From Candidatus Aerophobota bacterium (GTDB lineage Bacteria; Aerophobota; Aerophobia; Aerophobales; AE-B3A), in NCBI GenBank assembly GCA_030602105.1, contig JAUWAK010000044.1, positions 1 to 8,470 on the forward strand: a stretch of 8,470 nt of DNA, read 5' to 3'. Below the pieces are notes generated by a model that was not told where the DNA came from, searched no databases, and was given only the letters and a program-made list of their open reading frames with translations. A program made the position numbers and the translations under genes. Positions 1 to 5,980 of this stretch are shown here, in pieces (the first letter of the stretch is position 1; each line of letters opens with the position of its first letter).

Positions 1-1
1 C

Positions 2-424
2 TACCCTACCCAAGCTTGGCGTCAGTTTCTCGTCAAGCTGTTTGACTTCACCGATATAGCGCCACACATCAACAAATACAGGTTCTGCTCGTACATATCG
101 TACGATGACGAGGGCTGCAGAGAGTGCATAGATCTTTGCCCTTCAGGTGCACAAGTTAGTTCTGTTCCAACTCCTCACGGGGCCTATCCAGAGGAGATTT
201 CAAATCAAACCCACAGGTTCTGGGAGGGTAAGCTCCAGTTTGACTTTGCTCGGTGCTGTGAGGACAGAGGACAGATGGGAACATTATTTCCAGAGTGGTC
301 TTGTGCAAGATGCGTGTCGATCTGCACAGGTGCAGGCAAGAGAAGGACGAACGCTACTAAGAATTTCTACAAAAAAATACTTCAATTGACGAAACAACTG
401 AAAGCAACCTCTTTCCCAGCCTAG
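2..424 (+). CDS. Cysteine-rich ferredoxin-like iron-sulfur protein, C-terminal part (5' truncated by window edge)
   Basis: Reading from base 2 gives 140 uninterrupted residues ending at TAG (422-424); there is no start codon because the gene begins left of the window. Two similar cysteine modules are visible. The first has Cys29, Cys39, Cys42 and Cys46 (C-x9-C-x2-C-x3-C-P, ending CPSGA). The second has Cys85/Cys86, Cys101, Cys104 and Cys108 (C-x14/15-C-x2-C-x3-C, ending CTGAG). CxxCxxxC(P) with a distant fourth cysteine is a ferredoxin-like way to hold a 4Fe-4S cluster, so electron transfer is the likely role; the cluster type is inferred. The last 30 residues are basic and lysine-rich. It converges on the SRPBCC gene. 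I do not recognise the exact family or its partner, and the missing N-terminus may carry another domain. Confident that it codes, moderate on Fe-S binding. Confidence 0.75.
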   Translation, partial: YPTQAWRQFLVKLFDFTDIAPHINKYRFCSYISYDDEGCRECIDLCPSGAQVSSVPTPHGAYPEEISNQTHRFWEGKLQFDFARCCEDRGQMGTLFPEWSCARCVSICTGAGKRRTNATKNFYKKILQLTKQLKATSFPA

Positions 425-607
425 AGAATCTCACCCAAGAACTTCAGAAAATCACAAAGAAAAAATGATCCGTCCTCGAGCTGAGCTCCCGGGCGGGACG
501 ATGTTGATAACAAATCCGTCGTGTTCTAGAGGTCGTACAGACTGGCTCCGGGGGACGGACGATGTTCGAACCTTTTTCGAGGATCCCGCCCCAACAATGA
601 CGCACTA
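425..607. other. Convergent intergenic spacer, GC-rich in its second half
   Basis: This lies between two genes whose 3' ends face each other. The first 40 bases are A-rich; from about 470 it becomes GC- and CpG-rich. It contains a 10-base direct repeat (GGACGATGTT at 496-505 and 557-566) and an 8-base inverted repeat (GGGCGGGA 491-498 with TCCCGCCC 584-591). I see no hairpin followed by a T-run that would make a convincing terminator on either strand. A 48-codon reading frame (465-611, +) crosses it but lacks a ribosome binding site. Confidence 0.4.
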
Positions 608-1087
608 TTAGCTTTTCTTGCGTTCCAGAATCCTCTTGAGGTTTTCTCCCTCTTCCCTTATGTGTTTCTTGCCAACTTCGATTGAAGTGTCGACATGTTT
701 CTTAGCGATTAAGCGATAGAATCGTATACATCTTACATACCCTACAGCGGTGAAGACAGAATGTGAACCTTTTGGTTCGATGAGCCATTCAAACCCAGGG
801 GAAACTAACGACAAAGGAAACGCATATTTGAACATGATCTTTCTATTTGGGACGACTTCACCAATAGTTCCCTTGAGTTTTCTTAAATCTCCCCCCAATA
901 CCTCTTCACCATACCAGCTCGAACCAGAGTCCATTGGTTTTCCTTCAGTCCACTTGAATAAGACATGGTCTTTGGGATGCCAGATTTTGTAGTTCTGTTC
1001 GAGGTTGGCGAAAAACTTCCAAATCCTTTCGGGCGTTGTTTTTATCTCTATTGAATCTCTCAGTACTAATTGGGTGAATAGACTCAT
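608..1087 (-). CDS. SRPBCC (START/Bet v1-like) family protein
   Basis: A 159-residue protein of the size usual for single-domain SRPBCC proteins, which fold into a deep hydrophobic ligand pocket and include polyketide cyclases, lipid carriers and coenzyme-binding proteins. Typical features are an N-terminal strand with a 'SIEI..TPERIWKFF' opening (about residues 12-26), an aromatic/proline stretch near 33-40 (YKIWHP), and a C-terminal amphipathic helix (about 132-158) ending in basic residues. The ATG at 1085-1087 is preferred because GGAGG lies 8 bases upstream on the minus strand; an upstream in-frame TTG at 1103-1105 would include this ribosome binding site inside the gene. It follows the TrkA-C gene on the same strand after a 174-base gap. 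Ligand and pathway cannot be told; no catalytic residues are evident. Confidence 0.7.
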   Translation of the reverse strand: MSLFTQLVLRDSIEIKTTPERIWKFFANLEQNYKIWHPKDHVLFKWTEGKPMDSGSSWYGEEVLGGDLRKLKGTIGEVVPNRKIMFKYAFPLSLVSPGFEWLIEPKGSHSVFTAVGYVRCIRFYRLIAKKHVDTSIEVGKKHIREEGENLKRILERKKS

Positions 1088-1195
1088 ACATGACACCTCC
1101 ACCAAATCTTTAGCAAGTTATGCAACTCATGGTACTCTATTGGTGACCTGCCGCCATTGATTGTGCCACTTTCTAAGTCAAAATCACGGGGATGA

Positions 1196-1245
1196 TGGCG
1201 GGGGGAGGCAGCACCCGCCAGGCCACGGAGCAATCTCCACTGGCG
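1196..1245. other. GC-rich potential stem-loop region downstream of the TrkA-C gene
   Basis: Just 3' of the stop of the leftward TrkA-C gene there are mutually exclusive hairpins. One pairs CGCCAG (1216-1221) with CTGGCG (1240-1245), enclosing GGAG (1227-1230) and CTCC (1235-1238) around a CAAT tetraloop. The other pairs TGGCGGG (1196-1202) with CCCGCCA (1214-1220). There is no clear U-tract, so calling it an intrinsic terminator is not justified; it could be an RNA-processing or stability structure, or chance in GC-rich sequence. Confidence 0.25.
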
Positions 1246-1261
1246 CAGAAGGAAACCTCGC

Positions 1262-1924
1262 CTAAGTGATCTCCTCCATTTTTGTGAAGCTTCCATAGCA
1301 GATGAGATTATCTCCTGCACGTATCTTATGACTTCCCCTGGCCACTAGAATCTTTTCTTCCTCCCTTTCGATTGCGAGAACGAGAATCTTCCTCTTGCGT
1401 AAGTCCAACGCAGCCAAGGTTTTTCCCACGGATGCCGATCCTTCGTGCAGGGTGATCTCCGCAATACCGAAGTCCTCTCCCAGGTCCAGCATTCGGCCTA
1501 TGGCTGCTTTCTGGAGCTTCCACCTTTGGCGAAGTTCCGTCTCTATCTTCTTGGAGAGGAAGCGTGCGAGTCTCGTGTGGGTAGCTACTCTAAATATCAC
1601 GTAAAGAGCGATCGCCAGGACAACAAACCGGCCTGTTGCCCAGGCAGAAGTTACAGTAAGAAACGAGGAGGCAAGTCCAGCAATGACAGCAACCATTCCA
1701 CCATTTCCGGTTATCATAAGGAGAGAGATTATGCGGCGCCTTATCGGGGGGTTGAGCACCAGCTCCGCCTCCTTGGTGGTAAAGCCGGTTCCGGTCAGAG
1801 CAGAAAGGGCCTGAAAGTTTGCCGTCGGCTTATCCAGGCCAGTGAGCTGAAGAGCCACAGCAGCGATGTTTCTTATCATTACGATAATGAATACTACGGT
1901 GATTATGACGATAATTCCACCCAT
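1262..1924 (-). CDS. Membrane protein with TrkH-like pore-loop motif and C-terminal TrkA-C (RCK_C) domain
   Basis: 220 residues. Hydrophobic segments lie at about 3-27, 63-89 and 98-112. Between the first two is FQALSALTGTGFTT (37-50), followed 20 residues later by LLMITGNGG (68-76); this order resembles one pore loop plus following helix of TrkH/KtrB potassium transporters. A basic, helical linker (113-145) leads to a TrkA-C/RCK_C domain (about 148-213) with the usual 'GSASVGKTLAALDLR' and 'GSHKIRAGDNLICYG' elements, which in the Trk/Ktr systems bind nucleotides or ions and gate transport. The ATG has GAGGAGG 7 bases upstream. The leading RCK_N nucleotide-binding domain is absent. Likely an inner-membrane protein with its RCK_C domain in the cytoplasm. 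Potassium or other cation transport is an inference; a sensor role is equally possible. Confidence 0.75.
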   Translation of the reverse strand: MGGIIVIITVVFIIVMIRNIAAVALQLTGLDKPTANFQALSALTGTGFTTKEAELVLNPPIRRRIISLLMITGNGGMVAVIAGLASSFLTVTSAWATGRFVVLAIALYVIFRVATHTRLARFLSKKIETELRQRWKLQKAAIGRMLDLGEDFGIAEITLHEGSASVGKTLAALDLRKRKILVLAIEREEEKILVARGSHKIRAGDNLICYGSFTKMEEIT

Positions 1925-2090
1925 AATCTGACCTCCTCATTGTGATTTATATTTCCAAGAATACGTCACTCTCTAGGTGTCGTTCCGGACGTACTCTTTT
2001 CCTTACTTTCTCCTGCGACGGCGATAGATTGGAAGGTAAGCTGTCCATCCTTCCTCAGAACCGAACCACTGCGGTTCCTTGGGCAAAGCT

Positions 2091-4025
2091 CTAAGTCTTT
2101 TTCCGCTTTCTTTGCCAACTATCTTCTCTTCCAGCAACTAAGTGGGGGAATTTATCCAGATGTGTATGGGGCAAGAATTTGGCAGACATGAACTCCTCCA
2201 TGTAATTGGGATGAGTGATAAGGTCATGATAGGTTATCTTTCGACTAATCTCATAACATACCCTGAGAGCTTCTGTAGACAAAAGAGCCATCTTCGCTCC
2301 CATAAGGGAAGTATTTCCTACGAATTGAACCTTCTCCAGAGATAAATCTGGTATGAGTCCTATGGTAAGAGCGCTCTCTTTGTCAAGATAGTTACCAAAT
2401 CCTCCAGCCAGGTACACTCTCTGGACGTCTTCAAATTCTAGATCAAGGAAACCCATTAAGATACTTATGGCAGCAAAAATAGCTGCTTTAGCTCTCATTA
2501 GATTGTCAATATCTGGCTGGGTAATGACCAGGTCTTCTCCTGTTGCCGATTGATCAGCAGAAATTAGAACAAATTCCATCTCCCCGTTCTTCTCCCTGAC
2601 TCGGTTATCTTTGTGAGAACTTAGCCCTCCAGACCTATCAATAAAGCCTGAGGTGAACAGCTCAGCTAAAAGATCAATTAATCCGGAGCCACATATTCCC
2701 CGTGGTTTGGTATCACCGATCGTAGCACACCTAATCTTGCCCTCCTCGGTAATGTTCACCTTCTCTATAGCTCCTTTAGCGGCTCTCATGCCACATGTCA
2801 CGCCGCTTCCCTCAAAGGCAGGACCGGCGGAAGCAGAACAACAGATCATCCAGTCTTTATTCCCAATGACAATCTCTCCATTGGTTCCTATATCTATAAG
2901 CATGGTAAGTTCCTCTGCCTGGTAAAGGCCGGTGGCCAGAATACCAGCAGTAATATCTGCCCCTACCCAACCGGCTATACTGGGAAGGCAGTAAAGAAGG
3001 CCCCGGGGATTAATCTTTATCCCTACCTCGGCCGCCCTCACCGGTGGAGGAGATGTGCAGGCAGAAATATACGGCTCCTTTCTGATCTGGGCAGGATCAA
3101 GTCCCAGAAGAAAATGGACCATAATGGTATTTCCCGCACAGACGAGAGCCATGATATCATTCAGCCTTACACCGTTTCTCAAGATAAGAGCGGTAATAAC
3201 ATTGTTTATGTCTTTTACTATAGCTTGCCTTAGTCTGTCCGGTCCATTCTTTTCCACATAGAGCATTCTCCGGGTGACTTCTTCCCCATAAATCCTTTGG
3301 GAGTTATAGGTAGCTTCGGCATCAACAGTTTCAGAGGTATTCAAGTTTACCAGATGGGCTACGACTGTGGAGGTACCAACATCTATAGCTACAGCATAGT
3401 TTCTCTTGGTAGTATCCCCCCCTTCCACCTGAATGACCTCTGTTGTTCCTCCTCTCATTCCCAGGGTTGCTGTCACTTTCCAGTTATTCTCTCTCAAGAT
3501 TCCGGGCAGGATCTGTATTATTTTAAGACCGGTCTGCATCACAGGAGCCTTCCTTTGTCGTCGGATATGATGATAAAGCCGCACGTGGTCAGCTACATTA
3601 TCTTGAAGACTGGGCGGGGGAAGCTCAAGATACATTTTTTGCACCAGAGGATGGTACTCAAAATAGACTTTTTCCTTGAGGGGAGCATAGAGAGCTCGAA
3701 AGCGGTGGGCGTCTTTATCTACCAGTATTTTTCGCTTTTCTTCTCTGGACTCGGAAGGAACCTCCAGGACCACGTCTCCTTTAGCCTTAGTCTGACAGGC
3801 AAGAACATAACCTTTTTTGATCTCATCCCTGGTCAAAAGACGGGTGGGTTCAACTTTTACCGCTCCTTTTTTCAAAATGAGGCGGCATTTTCCACAGATT
3901 CCATCGCCTCCACATACACTGTCAACGTATACCCCTGCCCGGGCAGCCGCCTCCAAAAGGGTCGTTTCTTGATCTACCTCGGCTGTTTTTCTGTCTGGCT
4001 CAAAAGTGATTTGAACTTTTTTCAT
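2091..4025 (-). CDS. RACo-like reductive activator of corrinoid proteins (2Fe-2S ferredoxin domain plus ASKHA ATPase, DUF4445/COG3894)
   Basis: 644 residues, close to characterised RACo (AcsV-type) proteins. The N-terminal ferredoxin domain (1-90) has Cys38, Cys44, Cys47 and Cys77, the plant-type 2Fe-2S pattern C-x5-C-x2-C-xn-C. After a linker (about 100-205) comes the ASKHA ATPase domain, with phosphate motifs DVGTST (215-220) and DIGTNGE (378-384) and the adenosine-side AGGFGNYLD (540-548). RACo couples ATP hydrolysis to reduction of inactive Co(II) corrinoid to Co(I) in methyl-transfer proteins such as CoFeSP. The start ATG overlaps the thioredoxin stop in an ATGA with no strong Shine-Dalgarno, indicating translational coupling. 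No corrinoid protein, methyltransferase or acs gene is in view, so its client is unknown. The tail after about residue 630 is basic. Its role in Wood-Ljungdahl versus O-/N-demethylation cannot be decided here. Confidence 0.9.
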   Translation of the reverse strand: MKKVQITFEPDRKTAEVDQETTLLEAAARAGVYVDSVCGGDGICGKCRLILKKGAVKVEPTRLLTRDEIKKGYVLACQTKAKGDVVLEVPSESREEKRKILVDKDAHRFRALYAPLKEKVYFEYHPLVQKMYLELPPPSLQDNVADHVRLYHHIRRQRKAPVMQTGLKIIQILPGILRENNWKVTATLGMRGGTTEVIQVEGGDTTKRNYAVAIDVGTSTVVAHLVNLNTSETVDAEATYNSQRIYGEEVTRRMLYVEKNGPDRLRQAIVKDINNVITALILRNGVRLNDIMALVCAGNTIMVHFLLGLDPAQIRKEPYISACTSPPPVRAAEVGIKINPRGLLYCLPSIAGWVGADITAGILATGLYQAEELTMLIDIGTNGEIVIGNKDWMICCSASAGPAFEGSGVTCGMRAAKGAIEKVNITEEGKIRCATIGDTKPRGICGSGLIDLLAELFTSGFIDRSGGLSSHKDNRVREKNGEMEFVLISADQSATGEDLVITQPDIDNLMRAKAAIFAAISILMGFLDLEFEDVQRVYLAGGFGNYLDKESALTIGLIPDLSLEKVQFVGNTSLMGAKMALLSTEALRVCYEISRKITYHDLITHPNYMEEFMSAKFLPHTHLDKFPHLVAGREDSWQRKRKKT

Positions 4026-4345
4026 GAAATCATCTTTTCGATTTTGTCCACAAAAGCCTTCTTGGGTACTACCCCGACCACCGTATCTACGGGTTTTCCA
4101 CCTTTGAAGAATAAAACAGTAGGGATTGCCTTAACCTGATATTTTCCGGGTGTGATTGGGTTCTCATCAACATTAAGTTTCCCTACTTTGATTTTTCCTT
4201 CATACTCCTGGCTAATCTCTTCTACCACCGGTGCTATCATAGAGCAAGGTCCACACCACTGGGCCCAAAAATCAACCACTACGGGAAGATCTGAATTCAA
4301 GACTTCTTGGTCCCAGGTTTGATCTGTAAAAGTACTCTCTGACAT
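4022..4345 (-). CDS. trxA: Thioredoxin
   Basis: 107 residues, the standard single-domain thioredoxin length. The active site is VDFWAQWCGPC, with redox cysteines at 31 and 34 in the canonical WCGPC, and the cis-proline lies in 'AIPTVLFFKGG' (about Pro75). It is a cytoplasmic thiol-disulfide reductase with no signal peptide. AAGGAG sits about 6-8 bases upstream of the ATG. Its last bases overlap the RACo-like gene by ATGA, so the two are made from one message. This suggests it may reduce disulfides in RACo or its corrinoid partner, or simply share expression with it; that part is inference. A general housekeeping thioredoxin is the alternative. No thioredoxin reductase is visible in the window. 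Confidence 0.95.
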   Translation of the reverse strand: MSESTFTDQTWDQEVLNSDLPVVVDFWAQWCGPCSMIAPVVEEISQEYEGKIKVGKLNVDENPITPGKYQVKAIPTVLFFKGGKPVDTVVGVVPKKAFVDKIEKMIS

Positions 4346-4529
4346 ATTCTCTCCTTTCTAACTGCTTTTCAATCCTAACAATGGATCTATTCTTGAGCTA
4401 TGAAATCCCAGAGCTTTTCGTCGTTTCGAGCAAAAGAATCGGATGACTCTTCTCTTGCATTACAGAATTCCTCTGTCGTTCAAAATTCCAGGAGCCCAAG
4501 AGAGATTTGGCAGCCTACAACCTCTAATT
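4346..4529. other. Intergenic region upstream of trxA, likely holds its promoter
   Basis: A 184-base gap separates the leftward radical SAM gene from trxA on the same strand. On the minus strand a weak hairpin (TTGG/CCAA flanking ATCTCTC, about 4498-4513) precedes a short T-run, a possible poor terminator for the radical SAM gene. TTGAAC followed 15 bases later by TAATGC is the best promoter-like pair I can see and is not convincing. No riboswitch-like architecture or credible small gene was found. Confidence 0.3.
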
Positions 4530-5444
4530 TCAATGGTAGTAAACCTGGTTATTATGAACTTTAGTCCTTATTTCATGCTTTTTCTCTAAAGCCTCTAGAT
4601 ATTTGATTATCTCATTTCGGTGTAGTCCGAGAGACCGGGAAATGTCAACCAGTCTGAGAGGTCTTCTTTTGACCATGCTCAGTATCCTCTTCTCCACATC
4701 CACCTCCTGAGCTCTCTGGGTAGGTCTTTCAAATTCAGCAATAATCTCGCACTTCTCTCCTAACACCGTCTTCATATTCTCTAAGTCTTCTCGGCTTAGA
4801 GGCCCGGCAAACTCCTCTGCAGGAGGACGAACCACAGTATTCAATTGGATCCTTTCTAGATTCATCTTCCCAGTTACCCGGGCTACTCTTTCTATTTCCT
4901 CCGGAGAATCATTTATTCCTTTGACCAACACAATCTCTAACCATACCTTGCCACCAAAATCTTGAGAAAAAGTATCTATTCCGGCGATGACCTCCTCAAT
5001 CTTCAGTGAGGGATGAGGGCGGTTTACCGTCTCGAAGATTCCCCCAGTTACCGTATCCAAAGAAGGGATCACTAAATCTGCCTCCATCAAGTCCTCGCGG
5101 ACCCTGGCTTGGTAGAGTAGAGTGCCATTGGTCAGTATGGCTACAGGAATAGAGGTGAGCTTCTTGATCCGGCTAATCATCTTCCTGATTTCAGAATTTA
5201 AGGTGGGCTCGCCGGAACCGGAGAAGGTAACATAATCGATCCTTTTCCCTTGCCTAAGAACCTCTTCTATTTCCCTCAAGACACTGCCTGAAGCTACATG
5301 CTCCTTCCTCTGAATAGTCTTATTGGTTGTCCTTCCCAGCTGGCAATAGATACAGTCAAGACTACAGGTCTTGAAGGGAACTACATCTACCCCCAGAGAA
5401 AAACCCAGTCTTCTAGAAGGTACCGGTCCGAATATCTGAGCCAT
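4530..5444 (-). CDS. Radical SAM protein with C-terminal winged-helix domain (COG0731-like)
   Basis: 304 residues. Cys27, Cys31 and Cys34 form the CxxxCxxC motif (CSLDCIYC) that binds the 4Fe-4S cluster used to cleave S-adenosylmethionine. FSGSGEPTL (74-82) is the SAM-contacting 'GGE'-type motif, and ILTNGT (103-108) follows, all in the order of a radical SAM barrel. Residues about 249-304 look like a winged helix: 'RILSMVKRRPLRLVDISRSL' leads a helix-turn-helix, then a KYLEAL recognition helix and a basic wing. No extra SPASM-type cysteine cluster is present; the only further cysteine is at 232. The N-terminal PVPSRRLGFSLGVD opening is typical of this COG0731-like group, whose reaction is not established. 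The ATG has only a weak GAGA upstream. It follows the DUF6485 gene after 78 bases, probably one transcript. The wing may bind nucleic acid or be a protein-contact module. Confidence 0.85.
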   Translation of the reverse strand: MAQIFGPVPSRRLGFSLGVDVVPFKTCSLDCIYCQLGRTTNKTIQRKEHVASGSVLREIEEVLRQGKRIDYVTFSGSGEPTLNSEIRKMISRIKKLTSIPVAILTNGTLLYQARVREDLMEADLVIPSLDTVTGGIFETVNRPHPSLKIEEVIAGIDTFSQDFGGKVWLEIVLVKGINDSPEEIERVARVTGKMNLERIQLNTVVRPPAEEFAGPLSREDLENMKTVLGEKCEIIAEFERPTQRAQEVDVEKRILSMVKRRPLRLVDISRSLGLHRNEIIKYLEALEKKHEIRTKVHNNQVYYH

Positions 5445-5522
5445 CCTAATATCTCTTTCTTTTCTTGATCCATATTCTTCATGATTCTCTTACCGAGATG
5501 AATGCGGACAAGGACCCTCCTT

Positions 5523-5735
5523 CTACCACGACCTTCCTTTTTTTTGAAAGGTTCTGATAAATGTTTCAATGGAGCGGTCATAGGTTCTCTCTACATCGTC
5601 AGGGAAGAAACAGGCGGGCAACTCACCCGACCTCCAATGATAGGTAATACATTCACAGCAGATTCCCTTCCTACTGCAGGGCTCATAACTGCAGTTGCAT
5701 CTTTTCTTATTCTCCTCTATACTGCATTCTCGCAT
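5523..5735 (-). CDS. Small cysteine-rich protein, DUF6485 family
   Basis: 70 residues with eight cysteines (4, 13, 15, 20, 26, 27, 29, 42) arranged as CNC, C-x5-CC-x-C and a later ACFFP. The core 'RCNCSYEPCSRKG.CCECI.YH' and the 'GELPACFFP' to 'ERTYDRSIE' segment match what I recall of the DUF6485 family, which is common in anaerobes and has no assigned function. The cysteines suggest zinc or Fe-S binding. The ATG has AGGGAGG 7 bases upstream, a strong ribosome binding site. It is the first gene of a leftward pair with the radical SAM gene and is divergent from apbE. It has no signal peptide or membrane segment, so it is cytoplasmic. A role as partner or substrate of the radical SAM enzyme is speculation from adjacency. 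Confidence 0.82.
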   Translation of the reverse strand: MRECSIEENKKRCNCSYEPCSRKGICCECITYHWRSGELPACFFPDDVERTYDRSIETFIRTFQKKGRSW

Positions 5736-5756
5736 AGTCTATCCTCCCTGTTTCTT

Positions 5757-5784
5757 CTCAGTGAGAGGCAGCATCTCTCCTGAG
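5757..5784. promoter_or_regulatory. Hairpin in the probable leader of the DUF6485 gene
   Basis: CTCAG-T-GAGAG (5757-5767) pairs with CTCTC-CTGAG (5775-5784) around a 7-base loop, giving ten pairs with one bulged base. It sits 21 bases upstream of the DUF6485 ATG, just before its Shine-Dalgarno, so it would lie in the 5' leader. It is not followed by a T-run on either strand, so it is not an intrinsic terminator. Whether it regulates translation or binds a protein is unknown. Confidence 0.35.
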
Positions 5785-5921
5785 GTCCAGCGCCATATAC
5801 TATTTTCCTCAATCCCAGGGGCCCTCAAGTGAAGACTCAATAGATGAAGGAGTTGTTGTGGCCATTCAAATTGCCACGGAATAGGATACCAGAAGTACTG
5901 AGGATAGGCAAGACAATTGAT

Positions 5922-5950
5922 TTGACAACCCTCTCCAGCTTTGGTAGTAT
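5922..5950 (+). promoter_or_regulatory. Sigma-70-type promoter of the apbE-rnf operon
   Basis: A perfect -35 box TTGACA (5922-5927) is followed after exactly 17 bases by TAGTAT (5945-5950), a four-of-six match to TATAAT. Transcription would start near 5957, leaving a leader of about 24 bases that carries the GGAGG (5970-5974) of apbE. The fit in sequence, spacing and distance to the gene is strong; no operator is evident. Confidence 0.7.
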
Positions 5951-5980
5951 AGCTAGAATTTTGTTTCTTGGAGGTGCCTG

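Noticed and set aside
147..389. 80-codon frame on the + strand
   Set aside because: It overlaps the Fe-S protein in another frame; the frame beginning at base 2 has the conserved cysteine pattern and runs straight through.
475..586. Cluster of six-base palindromes (CTCGAG, GAGCTC, CCCGGG, TCTAGA, GGATCC), plus AAGCTTGGCGT at 12-22, suggesting cloning-vector sequence
   Set aside because: The sites are spread over 110 bases rather than abutting as in a polylinker, and the AAGCTTGGCGT lies inside an intact coding frame; chance in a GC-rich stretch is the simpler reading.
557..592. GTTCGAA resembling a tRNA T-loop
   Set aside because: The flanking bases do not form a T-stem and no acceptor, D or anticodon arms can be found.
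1084..1320. 78-codon frame on the - strand in the gap between the TrkA-C and SRPBCC genes
   Set aside because: It overlaps the TrkA-C 3' end and has an Arg-rich translation without domain features or a supported start; more likely the chance product of a GC-rich spacer.
1445..1945. 166-codon open frame on the + strand
   Set aside because: Antisense to the TrkA-C membrane protein, which has coherent domains and a good ribosome binding site; low-complexity Ser/Tyr-rich translation looks like a shadow.
1962..1993. TACGTC/GACGTA inverted repeat upstream of the TrkA-C gene as an operator
   Set aside because: Six-base arms with a 20-base spacer and no recognisable promoter next to it; expected by chance.
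2058..2077. GAACCG/CGGTTC hairpin just after the RACo stop as a terminator
   Set aside because: The stem is only 6 pairs and no T-run follows on the minus strand; too weak to call.
3297..4139. 280-codon open frame on the + strand
   Set aside because: It is antisense to the RACo-like and thioredoxin genes, both of which show clear family motifs; the translation has no recognisable domain.
5387..5581. 64-codon frame on the - strand bridging DUF6485 and the radical SAM gene
   Set aside because: It overlaps the coding ends of both neighbours in a different frame and has no recognisable content.
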